From: a gamma proteobacterium symbiont of Ctena orbiculata
GTDB lineage: Bacteria; Pseudomonadota; Gammaproteobacteria; Chromatiales; Chromatiaceae
Direction: 5' to 3'
Assembly: GCA_003094555.1 (NCBI GenBank)
Contig: NATW01000119.1
Span: 1 to 64,000 of the forward strand
DNA length: 64,000 nt
A program made the position numbers and the translations under genes. The notes under the pieces are model-generated. The model was not told where the DNA came from, did no database searches, and worked only from the letters and a program-made list of their open reading frames with translations. Shown here one piece after another: positions 29,302-40,000 of the stretch. Every line of letters begins with the position of its first letter. The first letter of the stretch is position 1.

Positions 29302-29865
29302 ATTGAAGGACTTGCTAAGATTACGAAGTTATTACAAATTGATGACACAAGCATTCCAGAACCGCCACAGCTCCTCCCTCCTACCTTTAAAACACCAGAA
29401 TCTACATCCTATTACCCAATCCAGTAGGGTTATACCTGAGGAACAAATGGGCGTATTTTCCCATTTATGTGTCTTATGACATAAATTTACAATCTGAATC
29501 AGCTTGAAAAGTGTAGGTATTTTTTTACAAGGCCGTTTAAAAGATCGATGAACTCCACTTCCTCAAGGTTGGCTGAGGGGTTTAAAGAACAACAGGGAAT
29601 TATCGATCAACCGTGCATCAGCAATACCCACCTTTTCCGCTTAAGGGGAGTCACTACGCGCCAACTGGTCCTAGCTGTCTACATGACTAGCGATCAGTGT
29701 AGTAATAATCAATAAGTCGTAACGGCACGCAGGGCTTGCATAAGAAATGTATTCATAGTTTGGAGGCGGATTTCCAAGCCTAACGGATGCGGCAAATTAT
29801 GGATGGTTTCATTTAACCCGCTTGATTAACAAAGCGCTTTAAAGAATTCAGATACGGGGAAACCA
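29302..29865. other. Long intergenic region upstream of the multicopper oxidase
   Basis: 564 bp without a gene. It contains a spaced perfect dyad (29463-29486, listed separately), a weak hairpin CCTCA...TGAGG near 29560-29580 and AT-rich tracts. The size suggests it holds the control region of the oxidase gene. Confidence 0.6.
29463..29486. promoter_or_regulatory. Spaced inverted repeat ATTTATGT-N8-ACATAAAT, candidate operator
   Basis: Two perfect 8-bp arms separated by 8 bp give a 24-bp dyad, the geometry of a dimeric regulator site. It lies about 380 bp before the oxidase start and 160 bp after ybbP. The regulator is unknown. Confidence 0.4.
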
Positions 29866-32499
29866 ATGAATAAGCATAAGCTCAAGGGATTATCCTGCGC
29901 GATAGTCATAGGCGCCTTTACCGCGTCGGGAGCGCACGCCGTTCCTGTACCGGGTGGCACGCTGGATCCACTCACCATACCGAAATATGTCACACCGCTG
30001 GTCATACCACCGGTAATGAACACCACCGGCACTGCCAATGATTACGATATTGGCATGCGTCAGTTCAATCAGCAGATCCTGCCAGGCGGTATCTGGAACA
30101 CCCTGAACGGCCGCAGCGATAACTTCCCAGCCACCACGGTCTGGAGTTATGGGCCGGCAACCGATCCACGCCCAGACTCCCGCGGATTGGGAGGCGCCCG
30201 AAATACCGCCCCCGCGCCCAACTCCCAGTTCAACTACCCCGCCTACACCATCGAAGCGGTCAAGGACAACAATGTCTCCGTGGACTGGATAAACCAGCTG
30301 GTACGGCGTGCCGACCGCTGTCGCGCAGTCGGCGGCAATATCGGTACCGAGCGGCCTAACGACTGCAAGTTCATCCGTCATATCCTGCCGGTCGACCAGA
30401 CTCTGCACTGGGCCAATCCCAAGGCTCGCTGCGACAAGGGCGAGCTGCGTACCGACTGCCATGGCCAGAGCCAGAGAGCCTACACCGGTCCTGTGCCTAT
30501 CGTCACCCATGTGCATGGCGCCCACACCGGTGCCAGCAGTGACGGCTATACCGAGGGTTGGTGGTTGCCCAACGCCTCCAATGTGAGCTGTGTTCCCCGT
30601 GACGCCAACGGCAATCCCAGCTGGCGGCCGCAAGCCGGTGAATATGTCTGCGAAGGCACCATCGCCAACCTGCTGACCGATCGGGATGGTAACTCCGATC
30701 AGAACATCGCCAATGGCGTAGGGCACTTCGAGTATCTGAACGATCAACCCTCCGCCACCCTCTGGTACCACGACCACTCCCTCGGCATGACCCGTCTGAA
30801 TGTCTATGCAGGACCGGCGGGGTTCTGGCTGGTGCGTGATCCCAATGGTGTCAACGGTGAGACTGGCCTGCAGCAGGGCACCCTGCCGGGACCGGCACCG
30901 GTCGCCGGGGAAGATCTGGTCACCACCAACTTCCCAGCCGAGCTTGGCGGCTCCCGGGCGAAGTATCGTGAGATCCCGATCGTGATCCAGGACCGCTCCT
31001 TTAACGCGGACGGCTCGCTTTACTATCCCGATAACCGAGCCTTTTTCGAGGAACTCAACGTCGAGGGTACCGCCGGTACCCCCAGCGAGCAGTTCCCGGG
31101 AGAACCCGAGTTGCAGATCCAGTTCGCCGGCAACAACGCCCAGGACAAGGTCTCCGACATCGCCCCGATCTGGAATCCAGAGGCCTTCTTCAACACCATG
31201 GTGGTCAACGGTACAACCTGGCCGCAACTGGAGGTTGCGCCCTCACTCTACCGCTTCCGTCTGTTGAACGGCACCAATGCCCGCTGGGTCGACCTCTCCC
31301 TGCCGGTCATAGATCCCGCCACCGGTGTTCAGGTGAGTGTGATCAAGGATCACTGGTTCCGTGAAATCAACAGCAACAACGGTGGTTATAGAGGCCCCTG
31401 GCAGCCCTATCAGGTCCCGGTGAATGAGCTCTATATGTATCAGATCGGTACCGAGCAGGCGATCCTGCCCAAGGTCACCGCGGTGCGCACCGGTTTTGCC
31501 ACTCAGTTGAACTACAATCCCCAGGCCTGGGCCTTCGAGCAGGTGCCCTACATGGAGATCAACAATCAGCTGATCGTCGGTGAAACCCCCCAGTCCTTCA
31601 CCAGTCAGGCGCTGCTGTTAGGCCCCGCTGAACGTGCAGACGTCATCGTCGACTTCCGCGGCCTGCCGGACGGCACGGTGATCCGCATGATCAACATGGC
31701 CCCCGACTCCCCCTTCGGCGGCACCCAGGCTGGAGATCCCCCGGCCGATGCCGACACCACCGGCCAGGTGATGCAGTTCGTGGTCAACCACGCCCTGATG
31801 GGCACCAGCCCATCAGACGAGGACCGCAGCCGCAGCGGTCGGCTGAGGAATCCGGATACCGCGGCCACCTCTCCCTGGGATCTGATGCTCGGCCCGGTTG
31901 AGGGTAACAGCCTGCCTAACCCGACCCTGACCCGTGAGCTGCTGCTGATCGAGGAGGAGTCACCCATCGTCTGTGCCGATGTGGATTTCGCCGGTAACAC
32001 GATTCAGCTGCCGGAGACCCCTGTGGGCAGTACCTGCCCCACACCAACCGCGGCCCCCTTTGGGCCCAAGGCAGCCGTGTTGGGCACCCTGGACAGTGCT
32101 GGCAACGAGTCGGTCACCCTCTGGTCCGATCCCATCACCACCGATGTCGAGATGGTGGGTGACACCGAGTTGTGGAACATGACCAACATCTCCGCCGACG
32201 CCCACCCGATCCATGTGCATCTGGTCAAGCACAAGGTGGTGGGACGGACTTCCATCGGAGGCGGACCTAGCTTGAAGGTCACCACACCGAACGGTATGGA
32301 GGCGTGGGAGTATGGCTGGAAGGATACGGTCAACGCCTATCCCGGCGAGGTCACCACCATCCAGGCCCAGTTCGACCTGCCCGGCCTCTATGTCTGGCAC
32401 TGCCACATCGTCGAGCATGAGGACAACGAGATGATGGTGCCCTTCTGCGTCGGCGGCGCCGAAGCGGACGGTGGCGTCTGTCCGGACAAGCTGTTCTAA
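29866..32499 (+). CDS. Periplasmic multicopper oxidase (CotA/bilirubin-oxidase-like)
   Basis: An 877-residue exported oxidase with a signal peptide ending near ASGAHA. All four copper-binding segments are present: HVHGAHT (His215, His217), WYHDHS (His302, His304), HPIHVHL (from His780) and HCHIVEHEDNEM (His845, Cys846, His847, His851, Met856). Cys846 is the type-1 copper ligand with axial Met856. The protein is longer than laccases of about 500 residues because of inserted loops. Likely activities are Cu(I), Mn(II) or phenolic oxidation; the adjacent copper pump favours cuprous oxidation. A GGGGAA site precedes the ATG and a strong terminator follows. Confidence 0.93.
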   Translation: MNKHKLKGLSCAIVIGAFTASGAHAVPVPGGTLDPLTIPKYVTPLVIPPVMNTTGTANDYDIGMRQFNQQILPGGIWNTLNGRSDNFPATTVWSYGPATDPRPDSRGLGGARNTAPAPNSQFNYPAYTIEAVKDNNVSVDWINQLVRRADRCRAVGGNIGTERPNDCKFIRHILPVDQTLHWANPKARCDKGELRTDCHGQSQRAYTGPVPIVTHVHGAHTGASSDGYTEGWWLPNASNVSCVPRDANGNPSWRPQAGEYVCEGTIANLLTDRDGNSDQNIANGVGHFEYLNDQPSATLWYHDHSLGMTRLNVYAGPAGFWLVRDPNGVNGETGLQQGTLPGPAPVAGEDLVTTNFPAELGGSRAKYREIPIVIQDRSFNADGSLYYPDNRAFFEELNVEGTAGTPSEQFPGEPELQIQFAGNNAQDKVSDIAPIWNPEAFFNTMVVNGTTWPQLEVAPSLYRFRLLNGTNARWVDLSLPVIDPATGVQVSVIKDHWFREINSNNGGYRGPWQPYQVPVNELYMYQIGTEQAILPKVTAVRTGFATQLNYNPQAWAFEQVPYMEINNQLIVGETPQSFTSQALLLGPAERADVIVDFRGLPDGTVIRMINMAPDSPFGGTQAGDPPADADTTGQVMQFVVNHALMGTSPSDEDRSRSGRLRNPDTAATSPWDLMLGPVEGNSLPNPTLTRELLLIEEESPIVCADVDFAGNTIQLPETPVGSTCPTPTAAPFGPKAAVLGTLDSAGNESVTLWSDPITTDVEMVGDTELWNMTNISADAHPIHVHLVKHKVVGRTSIGGGPSLKVTTPNGMEAWEYGWKDTVNAYPGEVTTIQAQFDLPGLYVWHCHIVEHEDNEMMVPFCVGGAEADGGVCPDKLF

Positions 32500-32523
32500 C
32501 AATCATGAAAGCGTAGATAAATT

Positions 32524-32549
32524 GGGCCGCCTTGCGCGGCCCTTTTTTT
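32524..32549 (+). terminator. Rho-independent terminator of the multicopper oxidase gene
   Basis: A perfect 7-bp stem GGGCCGC / GCGGCCC with a 5-base loop is followed at once by seven T residues, 25 bp after the stop codon. Confidence 0.93.
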
Positions 32550-32608
32550 CTCGGCCAAAATAATACAATAAACTTGAACTGAACAAGCGTATGAACGGAG
32601 TTTCAAGC

Positions 32609-33355
32609 ATGCGATACAAAACAACCGTCAGCCTCGTCCTGAGCCTGGTCGTCCACCCACTCTTCGCCGACGAAAAACCATCCCTGAGCGACGAAACGGA
32701 CCGTATCAGCTATGCCATCGGTCATCAGATCGGCAACGATTTCAGGAAACAGCATGTGGACCTTGACCGCCAGGCCCTCTCCCAGGGGATGGGGGACGGT
32801 CACCAAGGCAATCCCCCCCTGCTGCCCGCCAAAGAGATGAATCGGCGCCTGGTGGAGCTGAAACGCAGGATTACCGATGAGACCAAGGCCAAGGCACTGG
32901 AGCGGCTGGAGAAACACCAGGCGGAGATGAAACATAAGCATCAGCTGGGCAGGGAGTTCCTCGCCACCAACGGGAAAAAGCCCGGCATCCTCACCACACA
33001 GAGCGGGATGCAATATCGGGTTATCACGCCTGGCGCGGGTACACCGCCACAACTTACCGACAGGGTCAGAATCAACTACAAGTCGAGCCGTCTCGACGGT
33101 AAGGTAATCAATAGCTCAGAACAGAAGGGGGGCCCTGAGGTGTTTCCTGTCACTGGCATGATACCGGGGGCCACCGAGGCCATCAGGTTGATGCGGCCCG
33201 GCGCGAAGTGGGAACTCTACCTGCCCTCCAAGCTGGCCTACGGCCGCAGGGGCCCCTACGCACACGAGGCAATCATTGCGGAGCTGGAACTGCTCGAGAT
33301 CCTTGCGTCAGAGAGTGCTCAGACCGAGCAGTCAAGTGGAGATAGCACTGATTAA
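32609..33355 (+). CDS. FKBP/FkpA-like exported protein with degenerate active site
   Basis: A 248-residue protein with signal peptide (MRYKTTVSLVLSLVVHPLFA), a Mip/FkpA-type dimerisation helix domain (SDETDRISYAIGHQIGNDFR, then a Lys/Glu-rich helix to about 130) and an FKBP domain (about 140-235). The ATG at 32609 has GGAG 9 bp upstream. The FKBP core keeps the Tyr of NYKSS and AYGRRG, but FDSS is INSS, the active-site Trp is Ala (MIPGATEAI) and the last Phe is replaced (IIAELEL). Peptidyl-prolyl isomerase activity is therefore doubtful; a chaperone role is possible. Confidence 0.88.
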   Translation: MRYKTTVSLVLSLVVHPLFADEKPSLSDETDRISYAIGHQIGNDFRKQHVDLDRQALSQGMGDGHQGNPPLLPAKEMNRRLVELKRRITDETKAKALERLEKHQAEMKHKHQLGREFLATNGKKPGILTTQSGMQYRVITPGAGTPPQLTDRVRINYKSSRLDGKVINSSEQKGGPEVFPVTGMIPGATEAIRLMRPGAKWELYLPSKLAYGRRGPYAHEAIIAELELLEILASESAQTEQSSGDSTD

Positions 33356-33429
33356 GATGAAAGCAGTCCGCAAATGAACGGGAATAGACACAACTATACC
33401 TCACGCTTCGACCTGCCTTAACAGCCCCG

Positions 33430-34089
33430 CTATTTAGCGTGCTTATGTTTCTCCTGCTTCAGCACCATCGGTTTGTACTCATCGGGGATCTTTATCCGGT
33501 TGTCCGGAATCGGCTTGTGCACCGCTGAGATGAACTTCAGGCCTTCGCCCGTTGCTGGATTGTGACTGCTGATCGAGACCTGACGCTCATCCGGCGTGGT
33601 GGCCGCTACCCAGTCCAACTTCATCCGCCGGGAGACGAGAAACAGGCGCGACAGGGATTTGGTCTTGCGCTCATTCAGGCCGATGTCGATGCCTGCCACC
33701 ATGCAGTGATTGGCGACGCTCTTACCCTTTTCTATCTCATCCACCTTGCGACAACGCACGCCGGAGACTGCGGCCTTCTCCCGCATCGGCTTTAATTTCG
33801 CCATCACATCCTTGGGCCAATAGTACTTACCCATGTGGGACTGCCTGAAACGCCTGTTTTTGTCATCGACCTCAAACATGAGCATGCGCCCGGTATCCAT
33901 CAGGGTATAGTCCGGACCTCCCTCGGCACTACTGTCGATCCTTAACCAACGGCCGGTAATCGAGACTGTTCTGGTCTCTGTTACACCTCCGGGGCCGCTC
34001 TTCTCGAAGGTCAGAATGGAATCGGCATGGGCAGTACCGATCAGGCCGCAGCCAAACACTATTGCAGCACTCTTGAAATAGACAGACAT
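33430..34089 (-). CDS. Exported hypothetical protein
   Basis: A 219-residue protein starting MSVYFKSAAIVFGCGLIGTA, a signal peptide with likely cleavage after TAHA. The ATG at 34087-34089 is preferred because GGAG lies 6 bp before it; an ATG 12 bp further upstream lacks a site. The mature part is basic and beta-rich: SILTFEKSGPGGVTETRTVS, RWLRIDSSAEGGPDYTLMDT and a Lys/His-rich tail KQEKHKHAK. Two Cys may form a disulfide. The DUF4412-like layout (lipoprotein-like beta fold with residues around a YTLMD block) is suggestive only. It lies between the two FKBP genes on the opposite strand. Confidence 0.8.
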   Translation of the reverse strand: MSVYFKSAAIVFGCGLIGTAHADSILTFEKSGPGGVTETRTVSITGRWLRIDSSAEGGPDYTLMDTGRMLMFEVDDKNRRFRQSHMGKYYWPKDVMAKLKPMREKAAVSGVRCRKVDEIEKGKSVANHCMVAGIDIGLNERKTKSLSRLFLVSRRMKLDWVAATTPDERQVSISSHNPATGEGLKFISAVHKPIPDNRIKIPDEYKPMVLKQEKHKHAK

Positions 34090-34310
34090 CTTCGTCTCCA
34101 TAGATCGAACCAAGATCCTTAGCAATTAATTTCCATTCGCATCAATACAACATCTATTTTCCTGAATCAATCGCCTAACTGCCCGATTTCACACGTTCGG
34201 AGATATATACATAGTTGCCTATAGCTGTATACCCAGTACTACCCATACCAGGGATACTGCATGGATAGACAATGGCTAGTCAGCAGCAAATCAAAAAGGA
34301 AACCTGATCA

Positions 34311-35000
34311 ATGAAGATGCATACCCTGTTCTTCCTGACCGCTTCACTATGCTGTGTGGTAAATGCGGAGGAAGAGAAAGCGACACTTCCCGATGAAGCC
34401 GCTAAGATCAACTACAGCGTCGGCTATCAGATCGGCAGCGATTTCAAGTTTCAGGAGATAGATATCCGACCCGAGATGGTGATCCAGGGGATTCGGGATG
34501 CCCTGAACGAAAACCAAAGCCAGATGACCGCAGCGGAGATGAAGGAGATGATGGTGGTGCTGGGCAAGCGGCTGGCAGAGAAGAAAAGAGAGCTCAGAAA
34601 TGCACGCTTGGAAGAACTGCAACAGCAGAGCAAGACATTTCATCAGGAGAATAGGGGTAAGACAGGGATCATCACCACCGAGAGCGGATTACAATACAGG
34701 GTGCTCGAAAATGGTCATGGTAAACATCCGAACAAAAGTGACAAGGTACTTGTCCACTACAGCGGCAAGTTGCTTGACGGTACGCTGTTCGATAGCTCCA
34801 TTAACCGCGGCAAACCCGCAAGCTTTCGTGTGGACGGCGTGATCAAAGGATGGACAGAGGCGCTGCAACTGATGAAACTCGGTGACCGCTGGCAACTCTT
34901 CATACCCCCCGAACTGGCCTATGGAGAGAAAGGTATGCCGCCAAAAATCCCGCCTCACAGCTCACTGATTTTCGACGTGGAAGTGATATCCATTCAATAG
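34311..35000 (+). CDS. FKBP-type peptidyl-prolyl isomerase (FkpA/Mip-like), exported
   Basis: A 229-residue protein with signal peptide (MKMHTLFFLTASLCCVVNAE), an N-terminal dimerisation domain (PDEAAKINYSVGYQIGSDFK) and a long helix to about residue 115, then an FKBP domain. Unlike its neighbour it keeps the catalytic set: VHYSGKLLDGTLFDSS, VIKGWTEALQLMKLGDRWQL, PPELAYGEKGMPPKIPPHSS and LIFDVEVISI. It should be a periplasmic prolyl isomerase/chaperone. The two FKBP genes are clearly paralogous. Confidence 0.93.
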   Translation: MKMHTLFFLTASLCCVVNAEEEKATLPDEAAKINYSVGYQIGSDFKFQEIDIRPEMVIQGIRDALNENQSQMTAAEMKEMMVVLGKRLAEKKRELRNARLEELQQQSKTFHQENRGKTGIITTESGLQYRVLENGHGKHPNKSDKVLVHYSGKLLDGTLFDSSINRGKPASFRVDGVIKGWTEALQLMKLGDRWQLFIPPELAYGEKGMPPKIPPHSSLIFDVEVISIQ

Positions 35001-35110
35001 AAATAATATATGCACGGTAACCCTATCCCGGTCGGTCTGGCCTGATCATATTAACCAAAGGTAATACCACAGGGCAGAGGAATAGAGCCGTCCCAATGCA
35101 GGAAACGACA

Positions 35111-36997
35111 ATGGATAATTTATTTGACTGTAGACGCTCATGGGATCTGTTATTACTTCTCGGCACTCTGCTGGTGTACAGCCAAACCGCCTGGTGCGCA
35201 TCGCATAACCACTCCCCGGCGAATCAGCAGAGTCAAACCCAATCCCTGACTGACACTGCAACCAGCCAACGCGCTGACACCCCACTCTACAGCTGTCCCA
35301 TGCATCCCGAGGAGACCAGTCAGCAACCCGGACGCTGTTCCATCTGCGGCATGTTTTTGGTGGGGCAGGAATTGGCTGATGGACATGAGAAAACGCAGCA
35401 TATAATGCACGCAGATCCGGTGCAAAATGATTCCGCCATGCATAACGACCATCAGCACCATACACCTGCACAGACCTATGTCTGTCCCATGCACCCCGAG
35501 GAGACCAGTCAGCAACCCGGGCGCTGTTCCCTATGCGGTATGTTTCTGGTGGAACAGGGGAAGCACGACAACCCTATGCATCATGGTTCAGGGATGCAAA
35601 GCGAACCCAAGCAGCATGAAACCGGCATGCATATGATGAAGCAGCCAAGCGCAGCTTCAAATGATGTCAAACCGGCTGCTATGAACCATGCAATGTCTAA
35701 CGGTATGCTGATGCCGGCAAAACCCAAGGCAAAGCGATTTTGGGAGACATCTCGCTCGCAGCAGACCAACAACGATCACCCTCACCGCAACAAAGACGAT
35801 AGCCTGCTCGAGATCGCGAAACGCCCGCAAAGATCACCCAACCAGAAAACCGAAGCCAGCCACAGCCACAACGGCTCAACCTATATCTGTCCAATGCATC
35901 CGCAGATCACGAGTAAAGATGCGGATGCAAGCTGCCCAATATGCGGCATGGACCTGGTGCTCAAATCCTCCGCCTTGCAGCAGGATGGTGAGCCGCAGGT
36001 GTTTCTGCCTTCGAATGTGATTCAAAACATGGGTATACGCACGGCGCTGGCTAAGCATGGCTCGATCAAAAAGTCGCTAAAGACCCAGGGCATAGTCACC
36101 GCGGATGATGAGCGGATTCACAATATCCATCCACGCACAGGGGGCTGGATCGAGCGACTCTATCCGATCACTGAGGGGGATCGGGTGGAGAGAAAGGAGG
36201 AACTGGTCGATTTCTACTCCCCCTGGATCAACCAGGTGCAGCTCGAATTCATCACCGCCCTTGAAGAGTATGACCTCATATCCTACGATCCGACCCGCAA
36301 GACAGAACTGGATGCCAAGGTGGACTCATTGCGCAACCGGCTGAGACTGCTCAACGTAACGCCCATGGAGTTGATGCGTATCGAAAAGAGCAGAAAGGTC
36401 TTGAGTACCATCCAGATCAAGGCGCCACAGGGTGGTTGGATCACCGACCTGAGCGTCACCGAAGGCACCTATGTGGAACCCTATCAGGCGATGTTCACCA
36501 TTGTCGATCTCAGCGAGGTCTGGATCATGGTGGACATCTTCGAGCACCAGGCGCCCTGGGTACGCAAGGGACAGGAAGTGGAGATCACCACCGCAACCGC
36601 TCCGGGAAGGGTGTGGGCCGGGAAGATCGATTTCATCTATCCTGAGGTCAATCCAAAGACCCGTACCTTACGCGCCCGTATCGAGGTTTCCAATCCCGAT
36701 GAAGCCTTATTGCTGAATATGTTTGTCCAGGTGGACCTGTCCCATAGTTCAGGGAACAATCACGCCGTCACGGTACCGCGGGAATCGATAATCGTGACCG
36801 GAGAACGTGAGATAATCGTGAAGTCCCTGGGCAAGGGCCACTTTCAACCGGAGGAGGTGACAAGCGGTATCTGGGGGGATGACAGGGTGGAGATACTCGC
36901 AGGTATTGAAGATGGGGATGAGATTGTTGTATCAGGCCAATTCCTGATCGATTCAGAATCGAATATCCAAAGCAGTCTGTTGCGCATGTCGGAGTAG
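35111..36997 (+). CDS. cusB: RND efflux periplasmic adaptor with three heavy-metal-binding modules (CusB type)
   Basis: A 628-residue adaptor with a signal segment (WDLLLLLGTLLVYSQTAWC). Three CPMHP...CSxCGMxL modules lie at about residues 62-86, 125-149 and 260-285, joined by Met/His-rich linkers (NPMHHGSGMQ, MHMMKQ). The rest is the membrane-fusion fold: VFLPSNVIQNMGIRTALAKH, barrel-sandwich GWIERLYPITEGDRV and GGWITDLSVTEGTYVEPYQA, and DLSEVWIMVDIFEHQAPWVR. It should deliver Cu(I)/Ag(I) to CusA. The ATG at 35111 has AGGA upstream. The first two modules are nearly identical in DNA, a recent duplication. Confidence 0.94.
   Translation: MDNLFDCRRSWDLLLLLGTLLVYSQTAWCASHNHSPANQQSQTQSLTDTATSQRADTPLYSCPMHPEETSQQPGRCSICGMFLVGQELADGHEKTQHIMHADPVQNDSAMHNDHQHHTPAQTYVCPMHPEETSQQPGRCSLCGMFLVEQGKHDNPMHHGSGMQSEPKQHETGMHMMKQPSAASNDVKPAAMNHAMSNGMLMPAKPKAKRFWETSRSQQTNNDHPHRNKDDSLLEIAKRPQRSPNQKTEASHSHNGSTYICPMHPQITSKDADASCPICGMDLVLKSSALQQDGEPQVFLPSNVIQNMGIRTALAKHGSIKKSLKTQGIVTADDERIHNIHPRTGGWIERLYPITEGDRVERKEELVDFYSPWINQVQLEFITALEEYDLISYDPTRKTELDAKVDSLRNRLRLLNVTPMELMRIEKSRKVLSTIQIKAPQGGWITDLSVTEGTYVEPYQAMFTIVDLSEVWIMVDIFEHQAPWVRKGQEVEITTATAPGRVWAGKIDFIYPEVNPKTRTLRARIEVSNPDEALLLNMFVQVDLSHSSGNNHAVTVPRESIIVTGEREIIVKSLGKGHFQPEEVTSGIWGDDRVEILAGIEDGDEIVVSGQFLIDSESNIQSSLLRMSE
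35294..35557. repeat. Duplicated 75-bp metal-binding module inside cusB
   Basis: 35294-35368 and 35483-35557 are direct repeats differing at only about ten positions over 75 bp. Both encode CPMHPEETSQQPGRCS with a CGMFLV end. Confidence 0.9.
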
Positions 36998-37002
36998 TAT
37001 AG

Positions 37003-40000
37003 ATGCCTGCGCTATTGATACGCTGGTCGATAGAGAACCGCGTACTGGTCCTACTCGCCAGCTTGATCATCGCTATCTGGGGTTGGAACTCACTTCGAGA
37101 GACCCCCCTCGACGCCCTTCCCGACCTCTCTGACGTCCAGGTTATCATTCAGACCAACTACCCGGGTCAAGCACCACAGGTGGTCGAGGACCAGATCACC
37201 TATCCCATCACCACAACCATGCTGTCAGTGCCTGGTGCAAAGGCGGTACGCGGTTACTCATTCTTTGGTGACTCCTACATCTATGTCATCTTCGAGGATG
37301 GTACGGACATCTACTGGGCGCGCAGCAGAGTGCTGGAATACCTCAACCAGGCCAGTGCCGACCTGCCTCGCGACGTACAACCGAAACTCGGTCCCGACGC
37401 CTCCGGGGTCGGTTGGATCTACAGCTACGTACTGGTCGACCGGGAACACCGGCACGACCTGGCCCAATTACGCTCACTGCAGGATTGGTTTTTAAAGTAT
37501 GAGTTGCAGAGTGTCTCTGGCGTGGCCGAGGTTGCCAGCGTGGGAGGCATGGTGCGCCAGTATCAGATCGTGCTCAGCCCGGAGAAGATGCGGGCATTGG
37601 GCATCCCCCTATCCCAGGCCATCGATGCGGTTAAGCGCGCCAACTACGAAGTGGGCGGTTCGGTCATCGAGCAGGGTGAAGCGGAACTGATGCTGCGCAC
37701 CCGGGGGTATCTCAAAACAGAACAGGATATACGCCATATCCCCATCGCCATTACTGACGAGAGCATTCCGATTCTGCTGCAGGATATCGCCAATATCCAG
37801 ATCGGTCCCGAGATGCGCAGGGTTGTGGCCGACCTCGATGGCATGGGGGAAGTCACCGGCGGCATCGTTGTCATGCGTCACGGTGAAAACGCCCTGGCAA
37901 CCATCGAACAGGTAAAACAAAAACTGCAGCAGTTGAAAAGCGGATTACCCGAAGGTGTGGAGATCATAGAGACCTACGACCGCTCCACCCTGATCCAACA
38001 GAGCGTGGATAACCTGAGCGACAAACTGCTGGAGGAGTTTATTGTTGTCGCTTTGATCTGCCTGCTGTTTCTGTTTCACCTGCGTTCGGCAGTGGTGGCC
38101 GTGATCACCCTGCCGATGGGGATTCTGATCGCATTCATTATCATGGACCAACAGGGTATCAACGCCAACATCATGTCTCTCGGTGGGATTGCCATCGCGA
38201 TTGGCACCATGGTGGATGCGGCCATTGTAATGATTGAAAACGCCCACCGGCGCTTACAGGAGGCTGGCAGGGGACTCTCCAGGGAAGCTCACTGGAAGGT
38301 GATTCTTGAGGCATCGCAACAGGTGGGGCCGGCGCTCTTCTACTCCCTGCTGATCATCACCTTCAGTTTCCTACCGGTGCTCGCACTGGAGGGACAGGAG
38401 GGACGACTCTTCAGTCCGTTGGTGTATACCAAAACCTATGCCATGGCAGCCGCCGCAGGATTGGCGGTGACCCTGGTACCGGTATTGATGGGTTATCTGT
38501 TGAAGGGCCGGATTCCTGCCGAAAACGCCAATCCACTGACCTGGTCCCTGATTGCGATCTATCGCCCATTGCTAAAGATCGTATTGTGGCTGCCCCGCTC
38601 CTCCCTGCTGCTGGCACTGCTGCTGGTACTCACCCTGGTCTTCCCCATCTATGGCATAGGTGGCCTGTTGGAGCCGTTAAAGTGGCCCTTTCAACTGAGC
38701 AGGGCCGTGGGCTTGGATTATGCTGGTTCCCTGGTCGAACAGATCGAAGACACCCAGCACGCCATGCGCAAAGGATGGGGCAACAGCTTCCCTGAATCCC
38801 GCCTGATGCGCAAAATCGGTATCGGCCTCGGCTCGGAATTCATGCCGGATCTGTTCGAGGGTGACCTGATGTACATGCCGACCACACTACCCGGGCTATC
38901 CATTGGTAAGGCACAAGAGCTGCTGCAACAGACCGACCGGCTGATCAAGCAGGTCCCGGAGGTGGAACGGGTGTTCGGTAAGATCGGCCGGGCGGATAGC
39001 GCTACCGATCCCGCTCCCCTGACCATGATCGAAACCATCATTCGCTTGAAGCCCAAGGCCGCCTGGCGGGATGGGATCACCCTTGACGATATCATTGGAG
39101 AACTCGATGCGAAAGTGCGATTCCCCGGTCTCACCAATGCCTGGCTGATGCCGATCAAGACAAGAATCGATATGTTATCGACAGGGATAAAAACCCCGAT
39201 TGGCATCAAGGTCTCCGGCCCTGATCTGAAGACCATAGAAGGGATCGGGCGTGACATTGAACAACAGCTCTCGACCCTGCCGGAGACCCGCTCCGCATTT
39301 TCCGACCGGGTCGTGGCAGGTCGATATATCGAGATAGTACCGGATCGTCTCGAGGCTGCGCGCCTGGGTATCAATATCGCCGATATCAACCTGATGGTCA
39401 GTGCAGCGGTAGGCGGTATCAATATCGGTGAAACGGTGCAGGGCCTTGAACGCTATCCCATCAATATCCGTTTTCCCCGCGAGCAGCGTGACGACATCAA
39501 GAAATTGAGCGGACTCCCGATCGTTACCCCCTCCGGGGCTCAGGTCCCCCTCTCCCAAGTGGCGAGTGTGCATGTTGTGGATGGTCCACCATTGATCAAA
39601 ACGGAAAACGCCAGGCTCAATGGCTGGACATTCATCGACATAAGGGATGCGGATCTGGGTGGTTATATCGCCAAGGGTCAGCAACTGCTGAATGATAAGA
39701 TCAAGCTTCCCCCTGGATACGCCATCACCTGGACAGGGCAGTATGAATACATGCTACGGGCAGAAATCAAACTGAAGCAGTTGATTCCGATGCTGCTGAT
39801 TATAATCTTCATCCTGCTCTACCTTATATTCAGGCGTGTTTCCGAGGCCCTGGTGGTGATGCTGAGTATCCCTTTTGCCTTGGTGGGTGGGTTCTGGTTT
39901 GTGTTGTTGATGGGTTATAACCTCTCCGTTGCCGTTGCCGTCGGCTTTATCGCATTGGCGGGTATCGCGGTGGAATTCGGTGTGGTCATGCAGCTCTACA

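Noticed and set aside
29723..29740. Sigma-54-like GGCACG...TTGCA before the multicopper oxidase
   Set aside because: GG and GC are 12 bp apart rather than the required 10.
29890..31227. A 445-codon open frame antisense to the multicopper oxidase
   Set aside because: The plus-strand protein carries all four copper motifs; the antisense frame is a by-product of GC-rich codon use and matches no family.
35294..35960. CRISPR-like or tandem repeat array
   Set aside because: The repeats are coding metal-binding modules of CusB with unequal spacing.
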